Assembly: GCA_943735955.1 (NCBI GenBank)
Contig: OX030956.1
Coordinates: forward strand, 9,942,445 to 10,006,444
Source: Piscicola geometra
Taxonomy: Eukaryota; Annelida; Clitellata; Hirudinida; Piscicolidae
DNA: 64,000 bases
Direction of reading: 5' to 3'
The notes under the pieces are model-generated. The model was not told the DNA's origin, ran no database searches, and saw only the letters and a program-made list of their open reading frames with translations. The position numbers and the translations under genes are program-made. How positions within the stretch are numbered: position 1 is the first letter of the stretch; each line of letters opens with the position of its first letter. This document shows, piece by piece, positions 50,602 through 55,732 of the stretch.

Positions 50602-53600
50602 TATAACTATGAAACATAACAAATATAAGTAATTTTGAATATTGCACTAAAAATTAACTTTTCAAAGTTCTAAAATAATTTATTTGTAAAAGTTATATGT
50701 TGCGGAAATTTTTCAATGATCCAATAAAATTACAATTAAAAAGTGATACATTAACTAAAAGTTTTTAAAATGTTGTTAATCTGAACCTTACCCTACAGTC
50801 TTCTACGGACTTTCTACAGTTTGTTCTGGTCGATGTTTGGTCAGGTTAGTTTGGAAAGCATCGAAATCAAGTATCCTACAAAAGCGCATAAGTCCTCTAC
50901 CTTTAGCCAAAAACATTCCAACGAAAGCAAGTTCTTTTTACCAGCTTCAATGGGTGTCAGAAGTAATAACGATGCGACTTCAGTGATCGAGGGCGTGGGA
51001 ATGTTCCTCTTCGCGCTCTATCACGTCACCATCATTATCGTTCTCATCAACATGCTCATCGCCATGATGAGTCATTCGTTTGAAGCGATTCAGGTGCCTT
51101 GGTGTATGTAGCGACTTGAAAACATTTATTAAGTTTTTATTATTTAAACAAAAACTTTGATCAATATAAGTTTTTTTCAAATCATTTCAGGAAGACTGTG
51201 ATGTAGAGTGGAAGTTCGCAAGAACAAGTCTATGGATGAATTATATCAACCCTGGCAACACCCTTCCCGTGCCCTTCAACATGCTGCCTGCTCCCAAGGC
51301 TGCCAGAAGGATTTGGCGCTACATAAAAAGGTGTTGGGTCTCCAAAGGAAGCCAATTATCTCCCGTACACTCCCCTATCAAGACTTCTTTCAGCGATGTG
51401 TGGAGAAGTTTTTATAAATAGGATTAATTACACTGGCCAACAAATTTAAACAAATTTCACGTAAATGCAACATTAATAGTGATTTTCATCAGTTTTGTGT
51501 GCTGAATCTGAAAATATAATCCGTTTTTACACATTTCATCCAACTTTTTTATACGTCATCAAAAGTATTGTTCTATTTACAATGAACTATTTCAATAAAA
51601 TATTGGAATTTTTTTATAGATATGAAATATTCTGTAAATTTCAATATAATATTTTATTATGTATGTTAGATAAAAAAACCTAATTAAATAAAACAACAAT
51701 AAATAAAACATAGTTATTTAAGAGACAAATTTGTAAACTAATGACCCAGAGGGAATTTTTCTTTCTTTTGTGTTCTGTAAGGCTCTTAGTGAAATAATTC
51801 AGCCTATCTTTTATTCTGTTTCTTTACTATAAACTCTCAGCATTCTTACTCAAAAAATTTAACTTTATAAACTGGGCTCTTGAAGTTTCGATTGCTGTTA
51901 TGAGAAATACAACTCGCGAACTAAAGCATAAAGTGGGAGCGGGATGGCTTAAATGGTAAACGTCGGACTTGCGACTCTAAGGTTGCCTGTTCGAATCACT
52001 AACGAGCAACCGTGAACTATCATATACCTAGTGTATATGATGTCTTGTTTGCGACTTATGTATTAAGGGATGTCTACTTCGTGTGGAGTGGTGCCTCTGG
52101 CGCATAAGAACCATGGTTCTAAGAACTATTGTTACATGGCCAGCGTCTGCCAGGCTGTGAATAATATAGACACAAAAAACGCTTCACTTGTGAAATGAGA
52201 TGAGGTTCACTAGAGGATTTCACTGATTTTTAGTCATTTGTCTGAACTTACCTCACCAAAAAATTATTCAAATAGTTTATTTATCTATAATTATACTGAA
52301 ACAGAGTTGTTAAATGATGTAATATTAACTCATAAAATATCATAGGTGGTCTTGAAGCACGTCCGGGTTTACGCCACATAATAATATTCTTCGTTGTATT
52401 GTATTGTATAGGTGGCCCGGGTCCCCCTGATAGGTTGGCGCCTTAGAACATGATTGTCTATCAAATACCATTTTATTAACAGCGTGATCAAACACTGAAA
52501 TTATAGTCATTAAACTAAGATATATCGAAAACGTGATGAGATAGAGCTTTCTGATTTCATTTTCCTTTTCAACACAAAAGAATCATTCAATGCACACTAA
52601 CTGACGTACGATTCACAAAAATTCTGTCGGCCAGTGTAATTAATTATCAATAAGAACTATTTATTAATATTTCAGCTACTCGTTAAAACTTTTATCAGAA
52701 CCAATTCTGTTTAGATTTCTTATAGATGGTTTCTAAATATATACAAAATAGTTTTGCCCTCAATAGAAATTTGTTCTTTTATTAATAATTAATATTAAAA
52801 TCAAAAAACTTGTAAAAAATGAATAATTCAGAAGTAATATATATTCTCTTAAACTGTTTTCACAGCTTCGACGACAGCAGATATGTGAAACCCTAAACCT
52901 ACCTTCTCATTACACTTCCAACGCTGACATGCTCCAAAGACTGGTCAGAAGATATCTCTTCAAGTTGGAGCGAAAAAAGGAAGAAGGTTTAATGAAGATT
53001 TTTTGGTGTGATGATGTATTGCTGTAGTGGTAAAACAGTTGATTAGGTTTATGAAAGATTGACTAGGAAACGTATTATTGGATGAGTAGAAAACACATTG
53101 ACATTATTTGAATGCCGACCAGGAAAGGACACTGTGGTGAGCAACGAAACAAACCTACTAAACCCTAGTACTATGGCGGAAACAGTTCTGAGTCCTGAAG
53201 ACAAACCCGAACCAAACTTCGCTGGTGATTTATCTCTTTAATATTACAATTTTCACCTTGCACAGTCCCAATGTATGATAAAAATTATTTTAAAAAGTGA
53301 TTTTTATAAATTTCATAATAAGGGACCTCATCCAAGGAGACCCCATCCTATAGACCTCATCCTGTGAAGACCTTATATTAGGAGACCTCATCCTGTGGAG
53401 TTTTCAACCTGTGGAGATTTCATCCTGTGGAGATTTCAACCTGTGGAGATTTCATCCTGTGGAGACCTTATCTTTTAAAATTTTCTTTTTTAATTTTTCA
53501 TATTAATCAATTAAATGTTCAAGAAAATTATTTATGTAGCTACTTAAATTAATTTTTACAATTTTAAATGTATTTGTTCATTATTTTTCATTTATTAAAG

Positions 53601-54735
53601 TTATCATTTCAGTTTTCAAATTAATTTACTTTTTGAATTTAATTAGCATTCCAATCTGTTTTTAACTTTATTAAATCAAAGTAACTACTGTATAGACACG
53701 TGCTCAAAAGATAATTGAGGAACAAAGATAACATAAAAGACAATGAAATAATAATTTGATCATTGGAATGCTAATTAAATTCATTAAGAAAATTATTTTG
53801 AAAACTTAAATGATAATTTCAATAAATGAAAATTGTTAACAAATAATTTTTAATATAAAAGAAATAATTTAAGTACCTATTATAATAATTTCTTTAAACA
53901 TTTCATTGATTAATATTAAAAGTTTGGCCATTAAATGCCCACAAAATGAGATTTCCACAGAATGAGATCTCCTAGAACGAGATCTCCACAGGATGAGTTC
54001 TCTAGGATGGGGTCTACAAGGATGAGGTTTCCTAGGATAAAGTCTCCGCATACCAATTTCATATTGAAAGCTCAAATAAGTTCATGAGTAATTGATACAG
54101 TGAAAATGTTTGTAAAGATATTTCAAATGGATAGAACAATACAACATAAAATTGAGACTACCAACTCTACAGAAGAGTCTGATGGACTGATGTCGGTTGC
54201 TCAAAAGCAAAAGCCTAGACTACAGTCAAAACTTTCAACAGCGGGCAGAATCTCGACACAGAGACCTCAGATCCAATTACTCTCTTTGCCACAACTCGAC
54301 TCCATACAGCGAACGCTGAAGATTTTGGATGTTAGGCTTCAACATGTACAAAGCAACATCAGAGACGATGAGAAGCAGACTCAAGATATCGACCACATCA
54401 GAAGGTGTGCGGATGCGAGACTTGTACATTTTTCGTGAAGTTATCTTTTCATGATTGTATGAACCTGTAGCTTTATCTAAATAAAAAATATATAATCTCA
54501 TTAATCAGATTTTTTTTCTTTAAGACTGATGACCGAGAACCAGATGGCTTTAACATCAGTGGTGACAATCTTGTCTTCGATCCAGGAAGAAGTGGGCAGT
54601 CTGCGTACTTTGGTGACTAAACAGCAGACAAATACTTTTCAGATCCAGCCCTCTTCCAGCCGTCGTAAAGTCAAGAAAGCAGAAAAGAAACAGCCTGTCA
54701 TCACAACTGTAGCAGATTCTAAAACCAAGCCTTGA
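12049..54735 (+). CDS. TRPC-family cation channel gene, about 18 exons
   Basis: A short (canonical) TRP channel subunit: a tetrameric plasma-membrane cation channel, typically opened downstream of phospholipase C. Exons read in phase are 12049-12228 (probable first), 25617-25871, 26081-26340, 27979-28111, 28268-28432, 28643-28810, 30925-31118 (end plus or minus 1), 31205-31280, 44805-44925, 45113-45264, 45426-45610, 45796-45914, 50799-51093, 51191 to an uncertain end, 52866-52986, 53123-53224, 54173-54404 and 54525-54735. The product is about 1,040 residues, near or slightly above the usual TRPC length. Family landmarks are N-terminal ankyrin repeats, the linker motif [18 protein letters not shown], the pre-S1 FVAHPNCQQ, the pore LFWSMFG, the S6 LINMLIAMM, the TRP box EWKFAR and proline-rich LPVPFN. 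A C-terminal coiled coil follows. Which TRPC subgroup it belongs to cannot be settled by eye; the S4-S5 part most resembles the TRPC3/6/7 and insect TRP types. Confidence 0.9.
12296..12415. repeat. (CAT)n-type microsatellite
   Basis: Interrupted cat/cac trinucleotides run for about 120 bp shortly downstream of the probable first TRPC exon. ORFs rich in Met or His across it are artefacts. Confidence 0.85.
12865..13090. repeat. Repeat RZ, left-hand fragment
   Basis: It begins tagagctgttccacc and contains ttaatcaccgttaattcgaac, matching the start of the RZ copy at 24298 (ggctgttccacaaataaaat, then cgaacgattaaaa). Confidence 0.5.
13130..14720. mobile_element. Foldback-like inverted-repeat element, copy 1, split by a hAT
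   Basis: Left sequence (attatcatttcagttttcaa, aatttactta, tttcaatctg, actactg, gacacgtg, aaaagata) and right sequence (attggaatgataattaat, aagaaaattattttaaaaac) match the palindromic element at 53324-54052 in order and orientation. A 1.2-kb hAT element occupies 13356-14574 at the right edge of its central loop. Confidence 0.65.
13356..14574 (+). mobile_element. hAT transposon, internally deleted, with 8-bp target duplication
   Basis: Ends are CAGTGTTGTTCCAGTT and, inverted, CAGTGATTTTCCAGTT, flanked on both sides by ATTGGAAT (13348-13355 and 14575-14582), the 8-bp duplication expected of hAT insertions. Subterminal aactgtaactg words are repeated near both ends. Inside are a BED-finger-like peptide ([19 protein letters not shown]), a piece resembling the hAT catalytic region ([19 protein letters not shown]) and the C-terminal dimerisation motif ([13 protein letters not shown]) followed by a stop. 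At 1.2 kb it is far too short for a whole transposase, so it is a non-autonomous deletion derivative. Confidence 0.88.
15630..18120 (+). repeat. Dispersed repeat RX, copy B, split by a hAT element
   Basis: 15630-16230 and 17601-18000 together are collinear with copy A at 4715-5825. The two halves rejoin at the atttcaga/attttaga duplication flanking the hAT element 16231-17600. The tail 17990-18120 (aaagtaccaacttccaatatt) also matches 36315-36440, downstream of copy C. Confidence 0.75.
16231..17600 (-). mobile_element. hAT transposon remnant with near-perfect 8-bp target duplication
   Basis: The left end is CAGGGGTGCAACCAGC and the right end is GCTTGAGCCACTG. Flanks are ATTTCAGA (16223-16230) and ATTTTAGA (17601-17608), seven of eight identical; the empty site in RX copy A reads ATTTTAAA. 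On the minus strand 16448-16708 encodes the hAT C-terminal dimerisation region, with [20 protein letters not shown] as the diagnostic motif, and the neighbouring frame 16632-16847 carries a further decayed piece. The rest of the transposase is lost. Related copies are at 32690-35250 and 39971-41996. Confidence 0.88.
18772..19130 (+). repeat. Repeat RY, copy 1 (unexpanded)
   Basis: It starts taggcgccaattgtc, continues gggcccaggccacctatac, aacgtggcgttaacggg, caagaccacctatgatataag and ttaatattacatcatttaac, all found in order at 22991-23690. Here only a trace of the (ACAAT) motif and one copy of the 25-bp unit are present. Confidence 0.75.
19480..19660. repeat. Fragment related to the CGGGA-type element and to RZ
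   Basis: The phrases cacgagttaaaccatcaaagg, ttttagct and ggtctaaagtagaggtctgcg parallel 33095-33150 and the right end near 34145. Downstream, gcgttaatcgaaagttaac resembles RZ ends. Confidence 0.4.
19970..20165. repeat. Tandem array, 19-bp unit
   Basis: About ten copies of caaattattataaacaata lie head to tail with minor variation. Confidence 0.9.
22436..22502. repeat. (CAT)n microsatellite
   Basis: Sixty-odd bases of cat/atc trinucleotides, interrupted by a few tat and acat steps. Confidence 0.9.
23036..23420. repeat. (ACAAT)n microsatellite, about 77 units
   Basis: 385 bp of the pentanucleotide acaat carry only two point interruptions, near 23305 and 23375. Because five bases shift frame each unit, all six frames stay open and give artefactual repeat ORFs. 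Confidence 0.98.
23691..24037. repeat. Tandem array, 25-bp unit, about 14 copies
   Basis: The unit ttgttaaaatgatattttaa plus atgga is repeated with very little variation. A single unit occurs at the equivalent place in RY copy 1 (near 19100-19135), so the array expanded within this copy. Confidence 0.93.
24298..25300 (-). mobile_element. Repeat RZ: decayed hAT-type transposon
   Basis: The minus strand near 24560-24680 reads [19 protein letters not shown] then FSGHIVNK, the shape of a hAT dimerisation domain, with stops on either side. The outer ends (ggctgttccac at left, agcacagctctaa at right) are roughly inverted. The right half is shared with 11195-11645 and the left end with 12865. Confidence 0.6.
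25617..28432 (+). CDS. TRPC exons 2-5: ankyrin repeats and linker
   Basis: Exon 25617-25871 starts after ccacag with [15 protein letters not shown] and carries the first ankyrin repeats ([26 protein letters not shown]). Exon 26081-26340 holds the third and fourth ([20 protein letters not shown]) and the conserved cysteine-rich [10 protein letters not shown]. Exon 27979-28111 has the TRP_2 linker [12 protein letters not shown] and ends EKEFK. Exon 28268-28432 ([19 protein letters not shown]) continues the linker helices. The intron 28112-28267 has a GC donor (AAG|gcgagt). These parts lie in the cytosol and help assemble the tetramer. Confidence 0.93.
26442..26470 (+). repeat. Short interstitial TTAGGG repeat
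   Basis: The sequence attagggttaaggttaggg continues with two more ttaggg units. It matches the usual metazoan telomere repeat but is only a few units long. Confidence 0.7.
27255..27656. mobile_element. MITE with about 30-bp inverted ends and TA target, in a TRPC intron
   Basis: The left end AGAGCCCACTGATCC and the inverted right end AGAGCCCAGTGATCC are each flanked by TA (27253-27254 and 27657-27658). Beyond these the arms continue imperfectly (ggacattatag versus ggacataatat). The size and TA duplication suggest a Tc1/mariner-type non-autonomous element. Confidence 0.7.
28112..28267 (+). other. GC-AG intron in the TRPC gene
   Basis: The upstream exon ends TTC AAG and the intron begins gcgagt; the acceptor is gtcacag before AATGAGTAC. 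This joins EKEFK to NEYLSL in frame as expected for the family. The nearest GT (gtgttg, four bases on) would create a stop at the junction. Confidence 0.75.
28643..31280 (+). CDS. TRPC exons 6-8: pre-S1, S1, S2
   Basis: Exon 28643-28810 begins [16 protein letters not shown], a hallmark of the TRPC family just before S1, then the hydrophobic S1 ([20 protein letters not shown]). Exon 30925 to about 31118 encodes [19 protein letters not shown] and the S2 helix ([11 protein letters not shown]), followed by a charged extracellular stretch. Exon 31205-31280 ends in VCLIFWILG, continued as [10 protein letters not shown] in the exon at 44805, 13.5 kb away. Confidence 0.9.
29705..29930 (-). repeat. 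tRNA-derived SINE, near full length, inverted
   Basis: Reading the minus strand, the head has gccaggatggcttaaatggt (A-box region), then gagcaacc, the phrase tgtgtggagtggcgc-like, and the tail aacatggcctgcgtctgtta. The order matches the direct copy at 51930-52165. The B-box is degenerate (tattctaatccc). Confidence 0.75.
29939..30348. mobile_element. MITE with 22-bp inverted ends and TA target, in a TRPC intron
   Basis: The left end GGGGGAACCGGGGCAAGATG and the inverted right end GAGGAGACCGGGGCAAGATG are flanked by TA on both sides (29937-29938 and 30349-30350). The element is 410 bp with no ORF. Part of the interior (ttgcatgtgaaaataatctctgctgca-like) and the end phrase recur at 49990-50210. 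Confidence 0.78.
32690..35250 (+). mobile_element. hAT remnant (inverted relative copy) carrying two other insertions
   Basis: It begins CAGTGGCGCAACCAGGGG, the same end as the inverted right end of 39971-41996. After a 1.4-kb foreign insert it continues at 34153 (gaagggtttcacaattttt) as a reverse-complement copy of 41945 back to 41090. From 34570 it runs into an inverted copy of the piggyBac-like element of 40380-41060 (cccatttactgccgc, ttcgaaaacgcaacgtgagc). Its far end is lost near 35250, where Tigger sequence starts. Confidence 0.72.
32735..34152. mobile_element. CGGGA-repeat element nested in the hAT remnant
   Basis: Both ends are crowded with cccgttcccg/cccgtcccg words. The left end is tagaggtcgg and the inverted right end taggtctgcggg. 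The central kilobase is AT-rich without a recognisable transposase. The left and right neighbours belong together in the intact hAT copy, showing this is an insert. No clear target duplication was found. Confidence 0.65.
35250..35760 (-). pseudogene. Tigger/pogo-type DDE transposase remnant
   Basis: The minus strand reads, across one frameshift, [16 protein letters not shown], then [17 protein letters not shown] and [12 protein letters not shown]. These are the order and spacing of the catalytic core of pogo/Tigger/Jerky-like transposases, where the first aspartate sits in N-DET and the second in L-(I/V)-DNC. The second catalytic aspartate is replaced (MENC), the frame is broken and neither end is present, so it is dead. 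Confidence 0.82.
35820..36440 (+). repeat. Repeat RX, copy C, 3' part
   Basis: It shares ttggaaaaacctcgaacttg, cagcccactggata, ggttccagggtttggctgag and gagctcgggagccact with copies A and B. After a gap, 36300-36440 (aaagtaccaacttccaatatt, gtggatgtaacgag) matches 17995-18100. Confidence 0.65.
38195..38300 (+). repeat. Repeat RY, copy 3 fragment
   Basis: Three acaat units are followed by acaacgacgagaattattaa, cgcggcgtaaacctgg and ttcaagaccactta, the central part of RY without expansion. Confidence 0.65.
38810..39070 (-). repeat. Dispersed repeat RW, copy 3, inverted
   Basis: Read on the minus strand it has the acctaatac, ggaattggtctattttgtgc and ctatacatgtgaac phrases, parallel to those of RW at 26950-27010 and 430-500. 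Confidence 0.45.
39180..39265 (+). repeat. Minisatellite of about 16-17 bp (gatgaggtctcctag type)
   Basis: Five imperfect units built on ggatgaggtctccaca lie in tandem. The same unit forms both inverted ends of the foldback-like element at 53324-54052, so this may be one end of a degraded copy. Confidence 0.75.
39971..41996 (-). mobile_element. hAT transposon with perfect 8-bp target duplication and nested piggyBac-like insert
   Basis: The left end is CAGGGGCGCAACTAGC and the inverted right end CAGTGGCGCAACCAGG. ATTATTTC flanks both sides exactly (39963-39970 and 41997-42004). The minus strand near 41400-41460 retains traces of the dimerisation region also seen at 16448-16708 (the LP-VTS and S-K--A-F type stretch), now with stops. 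A piggyBac-like element (40036-41060) sits close to the left end. Confidence 0.9.
40036..41060. mobile_element. piggyBac-like non-autonomous element nested in the hAT
   Basis: It begins TTAA|CCCATTTAGCGCCGC and ends agcggcgataaatag, an inverted match, with the right TTAA degraded. The interior is AT-rich with gcgttttcgcaac words near each end and has no ORF. Related copies are at 34570-35250 (inverted) and 10515-11945. Confidence 0.65.
42485..43010 (+). pseudogene. hAT transposase C-terminal remnant
   Basis: The first part reads [20 protein letters not shown]. After a frame change it continues as [20 protein letters not shown] then [20 protein letters not shown]. This is the hAT dimerisation domain of the kind found in TTF-finger/ZMYM-like transposases. 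It differs from the family at 16231, so it is a separate lineage. Frameshifts and missing 5' parts make it non-functional. Confidence 0.82.
43905..43990 (+). repeat. tRNA-like SINE head
   Basis: The phrase gggtagcctagtgtgtaacg resembles a tRNA A-box region and ggtcctaagttcgagtgc a B-box, about 45 bp apart. The body differs from the other SINE copies, so it may be a second SINE family. No closing acceptor stem was seen. Confidence 0.45.
44805..51093 (+). CDS. TRPC exons 9-13: S3 to S6 and pore
   Basis: Exon 44805-44925 encodes [10 protein letters not shown] and the S3 helix ([18 protein letters not shown]). Exons 45113-45264 and 45426-45610 give the S3-S4 region and S4 ([19 protein letters not shown]) plus the conserved [19 protein letters not shown]. 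Exon 45796-45914 gives S5 ([15 protein letters not shown]). Exon 50799-51093 gives the pore helix SLFWSMFGQ, an unusually long polar insert, then S6 ([20 protein letters not shown]). All junctions restore one frame. The intron 45915-50798 holds a LINE and a piggyBac remnant. Confidence 0.93.
46070..48240 (-). mobile_element. Non-LTR retrotransposon (endonuclease plus reverse transcriptase), decayed
   Basis: The minus strand runs from an endonuclease end near 48180 ([14 protein letters not shown]) through RT motifs at 47524-47721 ([28 protein letters not shown]) and 47227-47433 ([20 protein letters not shown]). At 46629-47225 it has [12 protein letters not shown], where the usual ADD is ADE, then FTYLGSTLS and [11 protein letters not shown]. 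Several frameshifts separate these blocks. The GC-richer 46070-46620 is probably its 3' untranslated region. It lies antisense in the TRPC S5-pore intron. Confidence 0.88.
48370..49612 (-). mobile_element. piggyBac transposase remnant
   Basis: The minus strand contains [20 protein letters not shown], then YEPYQGT and [12 protein letters not shown] (48840-49040), a conserved block of piggyBac-type transposases. Further downstream it has a [18 protein letters not shown] block and [12 protein letters not shown]. Stops and frameshifts are frequent. A GGGTTAA at 49608-49614, with ttccaataatggaacactga just inside, could be its 5' end. The phrase recurs at 49256 and 32411. Confidence 0.82.
49613..50798 (+). 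other. AT-rich part of the TRPC S5-pore intron
   Basis: Contains a fragment of the GGGGCAAGATGA-type MITE near 49990-50210 and a 75-bp (TA)n run at 50524-50598. Nothing else was recognised before the acceptor ccctacag at 50798. Confidence 0.55.
50524..50598. repeat. (TA)n dinucleotide run
   Basis: About 37 uninterrupted TA units lie 200 bp upstream of the TRPC pore exon. Confidence 0.97.
51191..54735 (+). CDS. TRPC C-terminal exons: TRP box, calmodulin/IP3R-binding-like region, coiled coil
   Basis: Exon 51191 begins [18 protein letters not shown], the TRP box, and the proline-rich [12 protein letters not shown]. It can read on to a stop at 51419-51421 or splice from phase-0 donors at 51338, 51365 or 51398. 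Exon 52866-52986 has the family's basic helix ([21 protein letters not shown]). Exon 53123-53224 is acidic and polar. Exons 54173-54404 and 54525-54735 encode a heptad-patterned helix ([39 protein letters not shown]) and end in a basic tail, KKAEKKQ, at TGA 54733. The coiled coil probably drives tetramer assembly. AATAAA is at 54957. Confidence 0.85.
51930..52165 (+). repeat. tRNA-derived SINE, near full length
   Basis: The head has gcgggatggcttaaatggta (A-box region) and tgttcgaatcac (B-box), then gtgaactatcatatacctag, gtgtggagtggtgcctctgg, cgcataag and the tail acatggccagcgtctgccag. It shares all landmarks with the inverted copy at 29705-29930 and its 5' part with 5826-5945. Confidence 0.85.
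52185..52450 (-). repeat. Repeat RY, copy 4, inverted
   Basis: Read on the minus strand: ggcgccaacctatcagg, ccgggccacctatac, three acaat units, acgaagaatattattatg, gcgtaaacccgg, caagaccacctatgat, ttaatattacatcatttaac. This confirms RY as a mobile family, with only three pentanucleotide units here. Confidence 0.75.
52450..52645 (+). repeat. Dispersed repeat RV, copy 2
   Basis: The phrases cagcgtgatcaaacactgaa, cattaaactaagatat, gaaaacgtgatgagat, gatttcattttcc and gatttcacaaaaat-like are collinear with 1120-1330. Confidence 0.6.
53324..54052. mobile_element. Foldback-like element with minisatellite termini, in a TRPC intron
   Basis: The left end is a run of ggagacctcatcctgtggag-type units (53324-53470) and the right end the reverse complement, gatgaggtctcc units (53935-54052). 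Between them, 53480-53680 is inverted-repeated at 53760-53930, with landmarks attatcatttcagttttcaa versus ttgaaaacttaaatgataat, and ttagcattccaatc versus gatcattggaatgctaa. A loop of roughly 80-100 bp separates the arms. This layout is that of foldback transposons. It lies wholly in intron 53225-54172 and also preserves the empty target of the hAT at 13356. Confidence 0.8.
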
Positions 54736-55732
54736 TTTGTCAGTCATTGTCTTTAGTAGGCTTTATTTTTAGAACTTTAGTGTAATGTTTTTTGCAAACA
54801 TAGAAGACACAGCTTCAAGAAATGTTTTGATTTTTAATATTTAAGTTCTAATTCGCCTATGAACATTTTAAAAGTGTTTATTTCTGGGATGACATTTCAT
54901 TACAACGTCCATTTTACGACTTAGTTGTATTGAAAACTCAAAAAATATTCGAATTTAATAAAACAGTTGGTTGTTTTTGGAAGAATTCATTTAATCAGCA
55001 AATTAAAAATTTTACTTAAAAGATTTCATCATTTTGGTTTACATTGTTTCATGTCAGTACTTTAAAAATATTAATTTAAAGTGATCATCTGAAAGGTGAC
55101 GACTCAACCTCTCTTTACTGTCTCATCGATGTAGTAATTACGTTTTTACATTTTATTCAATTCAATAAGATTTGAAATCATATCGTTTTAATTGATTCTA
55201 GCTATTGGTTAAATAATATGACTAGTTTTACTAGAAATACGAAGCTGATGCTGGTAACTCTCGTACTGTTGGAAATGTTACAAAAACTATTCAACAATTG
55301 CCCAATAATACACGTGCATTTATTTTTTCATCCTTTTCTGCATTAATTATCTTCTTTATTTACCTACCAATAAAACTGATTTTGATACCTTCAATAAACC
55401 TCCATCTTCAATCAAAACTTATTTAAAAACTCCTTAGAACTTATTGTTTTTTCACAAGAAAAATAATCATATTACTTTAATTCGCATTTTTAAGACACAA
55501 TCTTATAAATTTATAATAGGAACGTGTTTGGTCTTAACTCGAACTTTTAAGTATCCAATCACAAGCGTTGATAAGAAAATGAGTTCTTAATTAAATACGA
55601 TAAAGCTGATTAATTTTTTTATTAGAAGCTACTTTTGTAGTTAACAATGCCTTATAAAAGTTTTTTGAGACTAAATATCTTACTCAAGTAACTTAAAATC
55701 TGAATACACTAACTTTTTAGGTAAATAATACT
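54736..55732. other. Spacer between TRPC and gene A
   Basis: Holds the TRPC 3' untranslated region with AATAAA at 54957-54962. Then comes AT-rich sequence up to gene A. An acceptor-like ctaactttttag ends at 55720, 12 bp before the gene A start codon, and could mark a 5' UTR intron or a trans-splice site. Confidence 0.5.

Larger units (their letters stand above)
51422..52865 (+). other. TRPC intron between TRP-box and distal C-terminal exons
   Basis: Holds a short repeat shared with 10790 and 36740-36840 (gtgctgaatctgaaa, then atacgtcatcaaaagtattg), a full SINE, an inverted RY copy and an RV copy. The acceptor is tttcacag at 52865. Confidence 0.6.

Noticed and set aside
53869..54075. Minus-strand Arg/Pro/His-rich ORF
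   Set aside because: It is translation of the minisatellite end of the foldback-like element.
54100..54438. A separate small gene starting MKMFVKIF
   Set aside because: An acceptor at 54172 and a donor at 54404 put its useful part in frame with the TRPC exons; the N-terminal part is intron.
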